Shown here one piece after another: positions 42,941-52,316 of a DNA stretch of 62,653 nucleotides. Both the position numbers and the translations under genes were made by a program. The notes below the pieces were generated by a model. The model did no database searches. It was not told where the DNA came from and saw only the letters and a list, made by a program, of their open reading frames with translations. The stretch comes from Chlorobium sp. (lineage in GTDB: Bacteria; Bacteroidota; Chlorobiia; Chlorobiales; Chlorobiaceae): the NCBI GenBank assembly GCA_005843835.1, contig SZXZ01000082.1, positions 1-62,653 on the forward strand. The letters run 5' to 3'. The stretch's first letter is position 1; each line of letters opens with the position of its first letter.

Positions 42941-43594
42941 CTACCTGTTGATACCAAAAAAACTAGCTACAGGCATTGTTTCGGGGAGAATGTATGCATA
43001 ACCATTCGATCTATCGAATAAAGGGCTAAGCACGGTATTGTAAAATTCGTCTGTGACATTAACACACCCCAAAGTAACCCTGCGTTCGTTCGGGTTTTTT
43101 GATTGGAGGAGTTTCAGTCGGGTTGCATGTGATGGGCCTTTGGATACAGGATGAATTGCAAGTGCTGCCTCAAAGTCAATCCAAAGTACTTTTCCGCCCT
43201 CAAGATTAAAACCATGACGCAAGAGAAACCTTCCAGCTGCTGTAGTACGATCTTTAGGTGGAATCTGGGAGAGTTTCATGTTTCCTACTCCAGGTGTAGA
43301 AAGGTCTCCGAATGCGAGACCCAAGAGCACAGGTGTAGAAGCGAGTATTCGACCTTCACTGTCAAAAACAAAGAGTTTTGACTGCTTTTTATCAACTATT
43401 ACAAATGAAAGCTCACGATTATCCTGACTTTTTATAACCCAGTCAGCAACAAGCAAAACGTCATCAGATTTTTTTTCGGGTCCGGAAGAAGATATCCTGT
43501 TTAAATTATCCTCCTTCGCTATCGAGACCGAAAAAAAAGCTAAACTGAGCGAAACAAGAGCAATAGAGAAATATTTATGTCGGAATTTCTTCAT
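42941..43594 (-). CDS. L,D-transpeptidase-family (YkuD) exported protein
   Basis: A 217-residue exported protein with a signal peptide (KYFSIALVSLSLAFFSVS). The YkuD core is visible: LSFVIVDKKQSKLFVFDSEGR, then TPGVGNMKLSQI. The active-site His is in LAIHPVSKGPS and the nucleophile Cys in RRVTLGCVNVTDEF. The usual Ser-x-Gly-Cys reads Thr-Leu-Gly-Cys here. It probably makes or remodels peptidoglycan cross-links or anchors proteins in the periplasm. There is no LysM or peptidoglycan-binding domain. Confidence 0.85.
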   Translation of the reverse strand: MKKFRHKYFSIALVSLSLAFFSVSIAKEDNLNRISSSGPEKKSDDVLLVADWVIKSQDNRELSFVIVDKKQSKLFVFDSEGRILASTPVLLGLAFGDLSTPGVGNMKLSQIPPKDRTTAAGRFLLRHGFNLEGGKVLWIDFEAALAIHPVSKGPSHATRLKLLQSKNPNERRVTLGCVNVTDEFYNTVLSPLFDRSNGYAYILPETMPVASFFGINR

Positions 43595-43620
43595 AATGCT
43601 GATTTTCCAGTACCATGTAA

Positions 43621-43786
43621 TCGCTATTGCGTAAGTGCAACGGAGTAAAACAATATTCAGCCGGGCATCAAAAGAGCCTTGTTCGACTGCACATCGATAC
43701 CATTGAGAATCCCTTCTCCTTTCGAATATAGATATAGCGATAAATGGCGTTGGGGTCGCCTTGAGATATTATCATTACTGGAACCA
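43621..43786 (-). pseudogene. Decayed Sel1-repeat remnant
   Basis: Translating the minus strand gives Sel1-like pieces in three different frames in the correct order. They are SQGDPNAIYRYIYI (from about 43765), then SKGEGILNGI, then QWYRCAVEQGSFDARLN (to about 43640). Together they follow the pattern QGDxxAQYxLGxMYxKGEGV...KWYRxAAEQGxxDAQ, broken by frameshifts and a deletion. No intact frame remains. It is most simply the remains of a Sel1 gene related to the one at 40608-42545. The rest of the 43595-43930 gap shows nothing else. Confidence 0.65.
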
Positions 43787-43930
43787 TTGTGCTCCATCAG
43801 TAGCATTTTTCCGGAAACCGCGTCTACTTGAGGATATCAAGCAAAGAAGACATTCGGTATACCTTTCCGCTAACTCGGGCTATAAGATAATACCTTTTCT
43901 TGGTTTGTCATATTTTTTTTGCATTGCAGA

Positions 43931-44596
43931 TTAGATCAACCTGTTGAGAAAATCAATCAATGGCTTAACCGATATGAACGTCTCGGTAAGGGACGAAACA
44001 AAATTTGAGTCGGTTATTTCTTTGTCTCCAAGAAAGCGCTGAGTATAGTACCCTTTAAATTTAAGGTAGTCTATTGCCGGATTATCGCTTTCATAACCTT
44101 TGGGAGGTCTGACTAATTTACCTGATGCCCTTACGCCTTCAGGAAAAAAGAAAATCAAGTCCTTGCGCTCAACAATCGAATTCCATTCCTTATAAGAGTT
44201 ATCAATCTCCCTGCGTATCTGTTCCAGAACAACTGATTCGGGCATATAGATGCCTCCTCCGATAAATGACGCTCCGGGTTCTATATGAAGGTAATATCCT
44301 GCATAAGGACTTTTTCTGCCTCCTTTGTTGATAAATGCAAAAAAGTTTGTTTTATAAGGCGTCTTGTCTTTTGAAAACCGAATATCGCGATTCAGGCGCA
44401 TAATGCACGATTTTGGATCAAGATACGATCCAGCAATATCAGCATCGAAAGATGCAATTGAAGCGAGCAACGTAACGATTGTATCCAAAAAATCGTCCTG
44501 TGCTTTCCGGTATTCTTTGTTATGCTCATCAAACCAGGCCTTAGTGTTATTGGCTTTCAGGTTCGTGAGAAACGCAAGAGTTGCAGAGGTAATCAT
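43931..44596 (-). CDS. DUF2461 family protein
   Basis: A 221-residue soluble protein of the DUF2461/TIGR02453 family. The N-terminal LAFLTNLKANNTKAWFDEHN and the central LNRDIRFSKDKTPYKTNFFAF, followed by AGYYLHIEPGASFIGGGIYMPE, are family hallmarks. No biochemical function is established for the family. It is divergent from the SRPBCC gene, with about 200 bases between them. Confidence 0.9.
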   Translation of the reverse strand: MITSATLAFLTNLKANNTKAWFDEHNKEYRKAQDDFLDTIVTLLASIASFDADIAGSYLDPKSCIMRLNRDIRFSKDKTPYKTNFFAFINKGGRKSPYAGYYLHIEPGASFIGGGIYMPESVVLEQIRREIDNSYKEWNSIVERKDLIFFFPEGVRASGKLVRPPKGYESDNPAIDYLKFKGYYTQRFLGDKEITDSNFVSSLTETFISVKPLIDFLNRLI

Positions 44597-44797
44597 AAGA
44601 GTTGGCTGGATTGTTAACGGCTTGTTGACCTAATAAGTAATAATTAGTGCTTATGTTTTAAAAAAAAGAAATAAAACTTCGGAGATAACGCTATTTGCAA
44701 ATATTTAACCACTCCCCCGAAATCATATGGAGAGTCTCTTTCCCGGATGTACATTATCGTTACATGTTCAGACAATTGTTCCCTTGAACTTACCTGA

Positions 44798-45346
44798 ATG
44801 AATAATAACATATTGAGCGATTCGCCCACCTGCATGAACGACACGGAATTCGAACAACTGGAAAAAGGTGATGTTCTTATCAACCTTACGTGCCGACCTC
44901 ATGACGTGGTCAGTATCAGCAGCAAAATCTATATTGACGCACCCCCATCGAAAGTGTGGAAGGTACTGACGGATTACGACAATTTAAGTAAGTACTTACC
45001 GAAGGTGATGTCGAGCAGAATTATTGAGCGCAACAACAATGAAATAATTCTCGAACAGACTGGAAAAACCGGAATTTTTATATTTGAAAAAGTTGTTCAC
45101 TTCCGTCTTCAAATTAAGGAAGAATGCCCTGATACTATCACTTTTAAACAGATCGATGGAGATTTTGAGGTCTATCAAGGAAAATGGAAGCTCGAAACCA
45201 GTGATGCATTCCCAGGCACCATTCTTGGTTATGATGCGGAAATCAAACCGCATTTTTTTGCGCCTCCTATCCTTGTCAGTTTTGTTCAACGACAGGATTT
45301 ACCTGGGATTCTCAAAGCACACAAACAACGAGCTGAAGCGCTTTAA
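44798..45346 (+). CDS. SRPBCC (START-like) lipid-binding-fold protein, cytosolic
   Basis: A 182-residue member of the polyketide cyclase/START-like family found in cyanobacteria and chloroplasts. Typical features are IYIDAPPSKVWKVLTDYDN, ILEQTGKTGIFIFEK and IDGDFEVYQGKWKLE. The C-terminal segment reads AEIKPHFFAPPILVSFVQ. There is no signal peptide. It starts a three-gene plus-strand cassette with a dehydrogenase and a second, exported paralogue. The fold binds hydrophobic molecules, and the ligand is unknown. Confidence 0.88.
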   Translation: MNNNILSDSPTCMNDTEFEQLEKGDVLINLTCRPHDVVSISSKIYIDAPPSKVWKVLTDYDNLSKYLPKVMSSRIIERNNNEIILEQTGKTGIFIFEKVVHFRLQIKEECPDTITFKQIDGDFEVYQGKWKLETSDAFPGTILGYDAEIKPHFFAPPILVSFVQRQDLPGILKAHKQRAEAL

Positions 45347-45416
45347 AGATTATTCAGCGGGAAAAATGGAATCACAACGACGTTTTCACCTGCAACCTTT
45401 TACCATGTAACGTTAT

Positions 45417-46466
45417 ATGATTACTGATAAACCAGTCTCGGTTACCGGTGCATCCGGTTTTATTGCTGCACATATTGTGAAACAACTTTTGGAACAAGGG
45501 TACCGCGTCAGGGGAACGGTACGCAAAAACCAGAAGAATTATCCATTCCTTCTTGGACTTGCCGGGGCGTCCGAAAGGCTTGAACTTGTTGAGGCAGACC
45601 TGTTACGTACAGGAGCATTCGACCTCGCCGTCGATGGATGTGAATATGTTATGCATACGGCAAGCCCTTATGAATTAAATGTAAAAAATCCGCAAAAAGA
45701 TCTGGTTGACCCTGCAGTTAACGGAACTGAAACTGTTCTTGAAAGCTGCCTGAAAACAGGGTGCGTTAAACGAGTGATTTTTACTTCTTCGATAGCAGCT
45801 ATTACCGATGAACCCGACAGTATGAAGGTATTTACTGAAAAAGACTGGAATACCATGTCTTCTCTGGAACGAAATCCTTACCATTACTCTAAAACACTTG
45901 CCGAAAGAGAAGCCTGGGATTTCGTTATGAGAAAACGTCCAAGTTTTGATTTGATCTCTATCAATCCCTTTATGGTAATCGGTTCTTCTCTCGGCCCTTC
46001 GCTCAATACCAGCAACCGTATGATCCGGGATATAATGATCGGAACCTACCCTGGAATCATGGATGTCAACTGGGGATTTGTTGATGTACAGGACGTAGCA
46101 AAAGCACATATTCTCGCTATGGAAAATAATACGGCGAGCGGTCGCTACCTATGCTCTGGGAACATAATGAATATGAAAGAGTTGGTAGCATTGCTGAAAA
46201 CTGCAGGTTTTGGTTCATACCCATTGCCAAAGCTTGACCTTTCAGGACAAGCAGGCACTCTATTGATGAAAGCATTATCATTTACACAACCGAGAGATAC
46301 CGGCATGTATATCCGAACGAACATCGGCAGGACAATGCATTACGACAATGAAAAAATCAAGCGTGAACTGGGCTTATCTTTCATACCGCTGAAGGATAGT
46401 ATTATTGCAACCGTTAAGGATTTAGTGAAATGGGGACATTTGCCACCGCAGAAAAATGAGAAGTAA
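45417..46466 (+). CDS. Extended SDR, dihydroflavonol-reductase-like NAD(P) oxidoreductase
   Basis: A 349-residue short-chain dehydrogenase of the extended class. The nucleotide loop is VTGASGFIAAHIVKQLL (about 9-25), with Arg in VRGTVRKN favouring NADPH. The active site has Ser in FTSSIAAI and Tyr-x-x-x-Lys in YHYSKTLAE. Relatives reduce carbonyls in flavonoid, sterol or cinnamoyl compounds, so a bulky hydrophobic substrate is likely. It lies between two SRPBCC genes, 70 bases after the first and 18 bases before the second. Confidence 0.9.
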   Translation: MITDKPVSVTGASGFIAAHIVKQLLEQGYRVRGTVRKNQKNYPFLLGLAGASERLELVEADLLRTGAFDLAVDGCEYVMHTASPYELNVKNPQKDLVDPAVNGTETVLESCLKTGCVKRVIFTSSIAAITDEPDSMKVFTEKDWNTMSSLERNPYHYSKTLAEREAWDFVMRKRPSFDLISINPFMVIGSSLGPSLNTSNRMIRDIMIGTYPGIMDVNWGFVDVQDVAKAHILAMENNTASGRYLCSGNIMNMKELVALLKTAGFGSYPLPKLDLSGQAGTLLMKALSFTQPRDTGMYIRTNIGRTMHYDNEKIKRELGLSFIPLKDSIIATVKDLVKWGHLPPQKNEK

Positions 46467-46484
46467 CCAGGTTTAAACGATTCT

Positions 46485-47153
46485 ATGCATGTTTTCATCA
46501 CAAGGGCATACCGCACCATGTTGCCCTTTGTTTTAGGAGTAACATCTTTTTTTATAAATCCATCACTGGCACTTTCCAGAAACAGCATCGGACCTGATTC
46601 ATTATCGGCAGAAAAAGTCAAGCTGCTGAATGGAGAGGTATCGGTTGTGCTGATGGACCTTGATGATGGGGTAACAGGTGTAGAAGGTAATGTATATATA
46701 GCCGCACCAGCAAAAAAGGTATGGGATGCCATCACTGATTTTGACAATCATAAAAAATTTGTTCCCAATGTTATTGATAGTGGTTTTATATCGGATAACG
46801 GCAATGAGAAAATTATTTTTGAAAAGGGAAAATCAGGAATGCTCTTCTTTAAAAAGACGGTAAATATAAAAATGAAAGTGTGGGGAGAGGCACCAAAACA
46901 CCTTTATTTTGAGCAAGTTACCGGAGAGTTCAAGGTCTACCATGGAGAGTGGATTCTGGTGGAATACCCACAGGGGCAAGGTACGTTCCTGACCTACAAG
47001 GCAGAAGTAAAACCAAGCTTTTTTGCTCCCAGGTTTGCGGTAAAAAATGTTCAGAAACACGATTGCCCTTTAATGATGTCAGCTATGAAGAAACAGGCAG
47101 AATCATTATTATCCATGCCATCAGAACAAAAGAAAGAGTATTCCGAAAAATAA
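46485..47153 (+). CDS. SRPBCC (START-like) lipid-binding-fold protein, exported
   Basis: A 222-residue paralogue of the protein at 44798-45346. Shared motifs are VYIAAPAKKVWDAITDFDN, VTGEFKVYHGEWILVE and AEVKPSFFAPRFAVKNVQ. It differs by an N-terminal hydrophobic signal segment (TMLPFVLGVTSFFINPSLAL), so it is probably periplasmic or membrane-anchored. An ATG 13 residues further in would shorten the n-region. The inverted repeat after the stop closes the cassette. Confidence 0.87.
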   Translation: MHVFITRAYRTMLPFVLGVTSFFINPSLALSRNSIGPDSLSAEKVKLLNGEVSVVLMDLDDGVTGVEGNVYIAAPAKKVWDAITDFDNHKKFVPNVIDSGFISDNGNEKIIFEKGKSGMLFFKKTVNIKMKVWGEAPKHLYFEQVTGEFKVYHGEWILVEYPQGQGTFLTYKAEVKPSFFAPRFAVKNVQKHDCPLMMSAMKKQAESLLSMPSEQKKEYSEK

Positions 47154-47170
47154 AAGCGAAACCGTAAAGC

Positions 47171-47199
47171 TTTAGCAATGAGAAAAACAAATTGCTAAA
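47171..47199. terminator. Inverted repeat between cassette and glycosyltransferase
   Basis: A perfect 9-base inverted repeat (TTTAGCAAT and ATTGCTAAA) with an 11-base loop lies between convergent genes and overlaps the glycosyltransferase stop. No T run follows, so its activity is uncertain. Confidence 0.45.
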
Positions 47200-48217
47200 A
47201 GTTCATAAATTGAGATAGCGGACTGTGGCGTAATATAATACGGTCCAATACTACCCTTGATTTCTGTACCTGCCTGCGCTTTTGAAGGGTCCGTGCAATC
47301 TGTCTGATATTGCAGCCAAGGGCGCGCATTACTGCGCTGGATCTTTTCAGGCCTCCAGGCACTTGGGTGATGTAGACAATGGATGCGACAACTTCGAGCA
47401 GCAACCGCATAGGCACCACCCAGAATAAACCTGCCATACTGCGATTTTTAAGCAACATGGCAATGTTATTGCGGTGATTATAGTAGATTTTTTCGGATGA
47501 TCCGCCCGGCAGGGAAGCTCCGCCTTCGTGCCGAACAACTGACGAAGGAACCGAACACACCCGGTAACCTGCAATCTGCATCCGCCAGGATAGATCGATT
47601 TCCTCCATATGCATAAAGAAATCTTCGTCAAATCCCCCCAGCTCTTCAGTTATTGCCCGGTTTACAAACATGGCGACACCTGAAGCCCAAAAAATATCCT
47701 GTCCGATATCGTATTGCCCCTTATCCGGCTCAACCCCGGTATATTTACGCCCAAGACAAAACGGATACCCCAGCCTGTCAATCATTCCACCTGCAGCACC
47801 AGCATAATCGAAAACCTTGCCCCCCTTATTACCGGTTTTCAGCGACAGAATTTTCGGTTGCAACGCTGCAATACGTGTATCTTCGAGTGCCGCAGCAACT
47901 AGTTTCTCAAGCCATAAGGGTTCATGCACGGTATCGTCGTTCATGAAGACCACATAATCGGCTGAAGAGTTCTTTAATCCTGCATTACACCCACCTGCAT
48001 ACCCAAGATTTTCAGGAAGCCGCAACAGTTCGGCATGTTTATATCGCTTTACCAGAAAAACCAGTCCTGCCTCTTTACCACTGTTATCGACCACAATTAT
48101 CTGCATGGAGGGATAGGTGGTTTGCTCAAGCGAATCAAGGCAACGCTCAAGCATATCTCGCCTTTTGTAATACGGAATAATGATATCAACAGAGGGGTAT
48201 TGTGTGAGAGAACTCAT
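47195..48217 (-). CDS. Family 2 glycosyltransferase (rhamnosyltransferase-like)
   Basis: A 340-residue GT-A enzyme. Motifs are VDIIIPYYKRRDMLERCLDS at the N-terminus, IIVVDNSG, LPENLGYAGGCNAGL and the metal-binding DxD-like FMNDDTVHE. The acceptor-side segment DEDFFMHMEEIDLSWRMQ is also present. Relatives transfer rhamnose or similar sugars to cell-surface glycans. It has a C-terminal hydrophobic stretch but no clear multi-helix domain. It lies 12 bases downstream of trpA. Confidence 0.9.
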   Translation of the reverse strand: MSSLTQYPSVDIIIPYYKRRDMLERCLDSLEQTTYPSMQIIVVDNSGKEAGLVFLVKRYKHAELLRLPENLGYAGGCNAGLKNSSADYVVFMNDDTVHEPLWLEKLVAAALEDTRIAALQPKILSLKTGNKGGKVFDYAGAAGGMIDRLGYPFCLGRKYTGVEPDKGQYDIGQDIFWASGVAMFVNRAITEELGGFDEDFFMHMEEIDLSWRMQIAGYRVCSVPSSVVRHEGGASLPGGSSEKIYYNHRNNIAMLLKNRSMAGLFWVVPMRLLLEVVASIVYITQVPGGLKRSSAVMRALGCNIRQIARTLQKRRQVQKSRVVLDRIILRHSPLSQFMNF

Positions 48218-48229
48218 GTAAAGAATCGG

Positions 48230-49039
48230 CTAGAGCAGTGTTTTCCAGAATTCTCCAGCGAGATATGCACTCTCTTCAGGCGTTGAAGCGCCTGCAATAT
48301 GCTGTAAAAGAGCAGTACCAACGACTGCCCCATCGGAGAGACTCCACATATGTTCCACCCTTTCCCTGTCCTTGATCCCAAATCCAACTACAAAAGGTTT
48401 TGCAGCATGCTTGCGCACCCTTTGCAGGTAGGTATCTACAGCTGCTCCGTTTGAAGCATCTGAAAGCTTGGCAGTTCCTGTTGTAGCATTGACAGCAAGG
48501 CAGTATGAAAAATCAGTCGAAAGAGAATCAATGAGTTCTATTCTTTCGGGTGGAGTAACGGGTGAAACGAGAAACACCACCGTCAGACCCAATCCTTTAG
48601 CCTTTTCAAGAAATTCCCTTGCCTCTTCAGGTGGAAAATCAGGAATAAGCAACCCGTCGACACCTGACGCTACAGCATCATGGAGAAAACAATCGACTCC
48701 ATAAGCAAGCATAGGATTACAGTAGCCCATGAGAAGAATAGGCACTTCAATTTTTCTGCATTCGTCGCCCTGACGAGCTCTCCGGACTATCTCAAAAAGG
48801 TGTTTGATAGTAACGCCGTTACAGATAGCGGTATGAGCAGCCTCCTGTATGACCGGACCATCCCCGATTGGATCGGAATATGGCATACCAAGCTCTATGA
48901 TATCCGCTCCGCTCTCTTGAAGAGCTTCGAGCACCGGCAGTGTAGCACCGGGTACTGGAAACTCAGGCATATAATATGCTATCAGCAATTTTTTATTCTG
49001 CTGTAAAAGAGTGGTTATTCGATTGTTGTTGTTGGACAT
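48230..49039 (-). CDS. trpA: Tryptophan synthase alpha chain
   Basis: Cleaves indole-3-glycerol phosphate to indole, which passes to TrpB. The 269-residue TIM barrel has the catalytic Glu and Asp in IIELGMPYSDPIGDGPVIQ, and the phosphate loop VVGFGIKD. The track frame has nine extra codons; the ATG giving MSNNNNRITTLL is the better start. trpB lies about 12 kb away on the opposite strand, so the usual trpBA pair is split. The glycosyltransferase follows within 12 bases. Confidence 0.96.
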   Translation of the reverse strand: MSNNNNRITTLLQQNKKLLIAYYMPEFPVPGATLPVLEALQESGADIIELGMPYSDPIGDGPVIQEAAHTAICNGVTIKHLFEIVRRARQGDECRKIEVPILLMGYCNPMLAYGVDCFLHDAVASGVDGLLIPDFPPEEAREFLEKAKGLGLTVVFLVSPVTPPERIELIDSLSTDFSYCLAVNATTGTAKLSDASNGAAVDTYLQRVRKHAAKPFVVGFGIKDRERVEHMWSLSDGAVVGTALLQHIAGASTPEESAYLAGEFWKTLL

Positions 49040-49073
49040 AGCACACTGTAATATTGGTCGGTACAAACAATTT

Positions 49074-49757
49074 TTACAAAATAATTTGAATAGCAGCTAT
49101 CATAGACGTCATAACTATCATGTGCACGAGAACACTCCCCCATACACTCCTTGTGTTCACAACAATGTAACCGCCAATAATGCCCAATGGAAATGCCATC
49201 ATAGCCATCATTGCCCTCTCCATAATATTGACAGGAGCAACAGCAAAATGGTTCAAAAGGAAAAACAGGGTCGTTAACAATACCGACAGATGCTTATTAA
49301 ACCCCTTTTCAATCATTGCAGATAACATGATTCCCCTCCAAAGGAACTCTTCAGCAATAACAAGGATAGGATAAAGGTAGAGAAGGGAACGATTCACAAG
49401 GAGATACTGCATACCAGACATCATAGCAGCACCGTTTGGCTGCTTCATCATGTTCACTGTATTCATCATTGCCATAATCAACAAAAGCGTACCGGCAATA
49501 ACGCCCCACACAAGAGACTTGCGGAGATTACCCCCTGAGAGGTACATTTTTTCCCATTCTCCATTTTGTTTGCCCATATAAAGCACCAGGCCTATCGAGC
49601 CAAGAACATATATACATAGTGCAGGCCATTCCTTGAGCACTGTAAAATGGCCTGCGAGACCAACAATCCAGATTGTGGCCATAAGACCGAATGAGAGGGT
49701 AAACCTAGCTGAGAGCGACTCAGAAACTGAAGGAGATTGGGCTTTGTCAGGTTGCAT
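49074..49757 (-). CDS. CPBP-family intramembrane glutamic protease
   Basis: A 227-residue membrane protein with about seven helices. The CPBP motifs are visible: AEEFLWRGIML with the double Glu and Arg, LLNHFAVAP with the conserved His, and GSVLVHMIVM with the last His. The family includes Rce1-like CAAX proteases and bacteriocin-immunity proteins, and the target is unknown. It lies 34 bases upstream of trpA on the same strand. Confidence 0.87.
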   Translation of the reverse strand: MQPDKAQSPSVSESLSARFTLSFGLMATIWIVGLAGHFTVLKEWPALCIYVLGSIGLVLYMGKQNGEWEKMYLSGGNLRKSLVWGVIAGTLLLIMAMMNTVNMMKQPNGAAMMSGMQYLLVNRSLLYLYPILVIAEEFLWRGIMLSAMIEKGFNKHLSVLLTTLFFLLNHFAVAPVNIMERAMMAMMAFPLGIIGGYIVVNTRSVWGSVLVHMIVMTSMIAAIQIIL

Positions 49758-49818
49758 GACTGAACTAAGATTATTTGGAGATGGTTACTGCATTACTTTC
49801 TTCTTTTTCCGGAACAAG

Positions 49819-50499
49819 TTAAATATACAGCGGGCGTTCTTCATAATCAATCGGATCCGGAACACCAACAAGCTCGAATGCTCTGAGTCTTCGTGCGCAG
49901 CTATCGCATATTCCACAGGCTTTACCCTCACTTTTATAGCATGACCAGCTAAAGGCGAAAGGAACCTTGAGCTCCATACCTTTACGGACAATGTCGGATT
50001 TCTGCATTTCAATAAGTGGTGTAAGAATCTCGATACTTGTCTCGGGTTTTGTGCCGAGTGCTATAACCGTATTGAAAGCGTCATAAAAAACTTTACGGCA
50101 ATCAGGATAACCTGAAGAGTCCTCTTCGACTGCTCCAATAAAGATTTTTTCCGCACCAATAACTTCGGACCAGCTGACCGCCATGGATAGAAAACCGGCA
50201 TTCCGGAATGGTACATAACTGGTAGGAATAGCCGAACCACGAAGATCTGCCCCGCTCACAGGCATTGAAAAGTCAGTCAACGAAGACCCGCCTATCTGGG
50301 CAAGAAAATCGGCATTGACTTCAAGGCGCTCTTGTATATTAAAATGACTGCAGATAGAACGAAAGGAGGACAACTCTTTCTGCCAGGTCCGCTGTCCGTA
50401 ATTGACATGCATGGCTGCCAAGTCGAACCCACTGTAATTAGCCATGGCTGCAGTCACAAGACTGTCCATACCTCCACTTATAAGAACTACGGCTTTCAT
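49819..50499 (-). CDS. queC: 7-cyano-7-deazaguanine synthase
   Basis: ATP-dependent conversion of 7-carboxy-7-deazaguanine to preQ0 for queuosine in tRNA. The 226 residues begin with the pyrophosphatase loop [11 protein letters not shown], and the C-terminal zinc site is [15 protein letters not shown]. queD, queE and queF are not nearby. The sequence upstream does not match a preQ1 riboswitch. Confidence 0.95.
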   Translation of the reverse strand: MKAVVLISGGMDSLVTAAMANYSGFDLAAMHVNYGQRTWQKELSSFRSICSHFNIQERLEVNADFLAQIGGSSLTDFSMPVSGADLRGSAIPTSYVPFRNAGFLSMAVSWSEVIGAEKIFIGAVEEDSSGYPDCRKVFYDAFNTVIALGTKPETSIEILTPLIEMQKSDIVRKGMELKVPFAFSWSCYKSEGKACGICDSCARRLRAFELVGVPDPIDYEERPLYI

Positions 50500-50550
50500 G
50501 ATTCGAAAATCAGGAGTTTGTCTAAAAATTTCTGAAAGGTAGACAATTCT

Positions 50551-50574
50551 TGGTCATTCAAATACGAATGACCA
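50551..50574. repeat. Perfect 9-base inverted repeat upstream of queC
   Basis: TGGTCATTC and GAATGACCA surround a six-base loop, directly next to the groEL terminator hairpin. It may help isolate queC from groEL read-through. Confidence 0.5.
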
Positions 50575-50602
50575 AAAAAAAACCAGCCCGAAGGCTGGTT
50601 TT
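50571..50602 (-). terminator. Terminator of groES-groEL
   Basis: On the minus strand a 10-base stem (AAAACCAGCC/GGCTGGTTTT) with a tetraloop is followed by a T run, 25 bases after the groEL stop. Confidence 0.9.
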
Positions 50603-50626
50603 AAAAAAATTAGAACAGAGCAGATC

Positions 50627-52270
50627 TTAATACATTCCGCCCATACCACCCATTCCGCCCTGAGGCATTGCAGGCATGTCTGATTTTTCTTCCTTGATAT
50701 CGGTTATAGCTGCTTCTGTGGTCAAAAGAATGCTGGCAACTGATGCCGCGTTCTCAAGAGCACTTCTGGTTACCTTGGTAGGATCAACCACACCGGCTTC
50801 AACGAGGTTTTCATACTGCTCGGTTCTGGCATTGAAACCAAAATCACCAGTACCTGCCTTAACCTTTTCTAAAACAACTGCACCATCTGTAGTGCCGGTG
50901 TTTGCCACAATCTGGCGAAGAGGTTCTTCAAGAGCACGGCGAACAATTTCGATACCGGTCTTCTGATCTTCGTTGTCGGCAATAGCCCTGTCAAGACCTT
51001 TGATAGCACGGATCAGAGCAACACCGCCACCTACGACAATACCTTCCTGTACAGCTGCGCGAGTTGCATGCAGAGCATCTTCAACACGTGCTTTCTTCTC
51101 TTTCATTTCTACTTCGGTTGAAGCACCGATGTTAAGAACTGCTACACCACCTGAAAGTTTTGCAAGACGTTCCTGCAATTTTTCAGTATCGTAATCAGAG
51201 GTTGATTTTTCAATCTGGCCTTTGATCTCGTTGATGCGTGCCTTGATCTCGTCTGCGGTGCCTTTACCTTCGACAATAATGGTATTATCCTTGTCGACAG
51301 TAACACGGGCAGCCTGACCGAGGTAAGAAACTGTTGCATTTTCAAGCTTGTAGCCTTTCTCTTCGGAGATAACGGTACCACCGGTAAGAATAGCAATATC
51401 CTCAAGCATGGCCTTACGGCGATCGCCAAAGCCAGGAGCCTTGACTGCACATACTCTAAGAGTGCCTCTCAGCTTGTTCACTACGATCGTTGCAAGAGCC
51501 TCGCCTTCGATATCTTCAGAAATAATCAGAAGAGGACGGCCAGACTGTGCTGCTTTTTCGAGTATTGGAAGAAGCTCTTTCATGTTGCTGATCTTTTTGT
51601 CGTAAATAAGAATCAGCGGATCTTCGAGCTCGGCATCCATTGTTTCAGGATTGGTCACGAAGTAAGGTGAAAGGTAACCGCGGTCAAACTGCATACCTTC
51701 AACAACCTTAAGCTCAGTATCCATGCCTTTTGCTTCTTCAACAGTGATGACACCATCTTTGCCGACCTTATCCATCGCTTCGGCAATCAATTCGCCGATT
51801 TCAGGATCGTTGTTGGCGGAAATAGTACCAACCTGTGCAATTTCCTTTTTACCGGAAATATTGCGGCTGATGTTTCTAAGCTCCTGTACGACCTCTTTAA
51901 CAGCACGGTCAATACCTCTTTTCAGATCAATCGGACGGGCACCTGCAGTTACGTTTTTCAAACCTTCACGATAGATGGCCTGGGCAAGAACTGTAGCGGT
52001 AGTGGTTCCATCACCAGCAACATCGCTGGTTTTAGATGCAACTTCGCGAACCATCTGGGCTCCCATATTTTCAAACGGGTCAGAAAGTTCAATCTCTTTT
52101 GCAACGGTTACACCGTCTTTAGTAGAGGTTGGAGCTCCAAATTTTTTATCGATCAGTACATTACGTCCGGCAGGTCCGAGGGTAACTTTTACGGCATTAG
52201 CCAATTTGTCGACGCCAACTTTAAGTTTGGCTCTGGCTTCCGTATCAAAAAGAATATCTTTAGCAGTCAT
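50627..52270 (-). CDS. groEL: Chaperonin GroEL (60 kDa)
   Basis: Forms the double-ring folding chamber with GroES. The 547 residues contain the ATP site [14 protein letters not shown], the [12 protein letters not shown] motif (about 86-97), the [12 protein letters not shown] signature and the flexible Gly/Met tail [10 protein letters not shown]. There is a strong ribosome site AGGAGG 11 bases before ATG. It follows groES by 46 bases, and control is through the CIRCE operator upstream. Confidence 0.99.
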   Translation of the reverse strand: MTAKDILFDTEARAKLKVGVDKLANAVKVTLGPAGRNVLIDKKFGAPTSTKDGVTVAKEIELSDPFENMGAQMVREVASKTSDVAGDGTTTATVLAQAIYREGLKNVTAGARPIDLKRGIDRAVKEVVQELRNISRNISGKKEIAQVGTISANNDPEIGELIAEAMDKVGKDGVITVEEAKGMDTELKVVEGMQFDRGYLSPYFVTNPETMDAELEDPLILIYDKKISNMKELLPILEKAAQSGRPLLIISEDIEGEALATIVVNKLRGTLRVCAVKAPGFGDRRKAMLEDIAILTGGTVISEEKGYKLENATVSYLGQAARVTVDKDNTIIVEGKGTADEIKARINEIKGQIEKSTSDYDTEKLQERLAKLSGGVAVLNIGASTEVEMKEKKARVEDALHATRAAVQEGIVVGGGVALIRAIKGLDRAIADNEDQKTGIEIVRRALEEPLRQIVANTGTTDGAVVLEKVKAGTGDFGFNARTEQYENLVEAGVVDPTKVTRSALENAASVASILLTTEAAITDIKEEKSDMPAMPQGGMGGMGGMY

Positions 52271-52316
52271 TGTAAAACGTTCCTCCTGTAAGGTTTTTTA
52301 AAGTTTTAGTAACGGG

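Noticed and set aside
50500..50626. preQ1 riboswitch before queC
   Set aside because: The leader contains hairpins but not the conserved A-rich tail and loop of known preQ1 classes.
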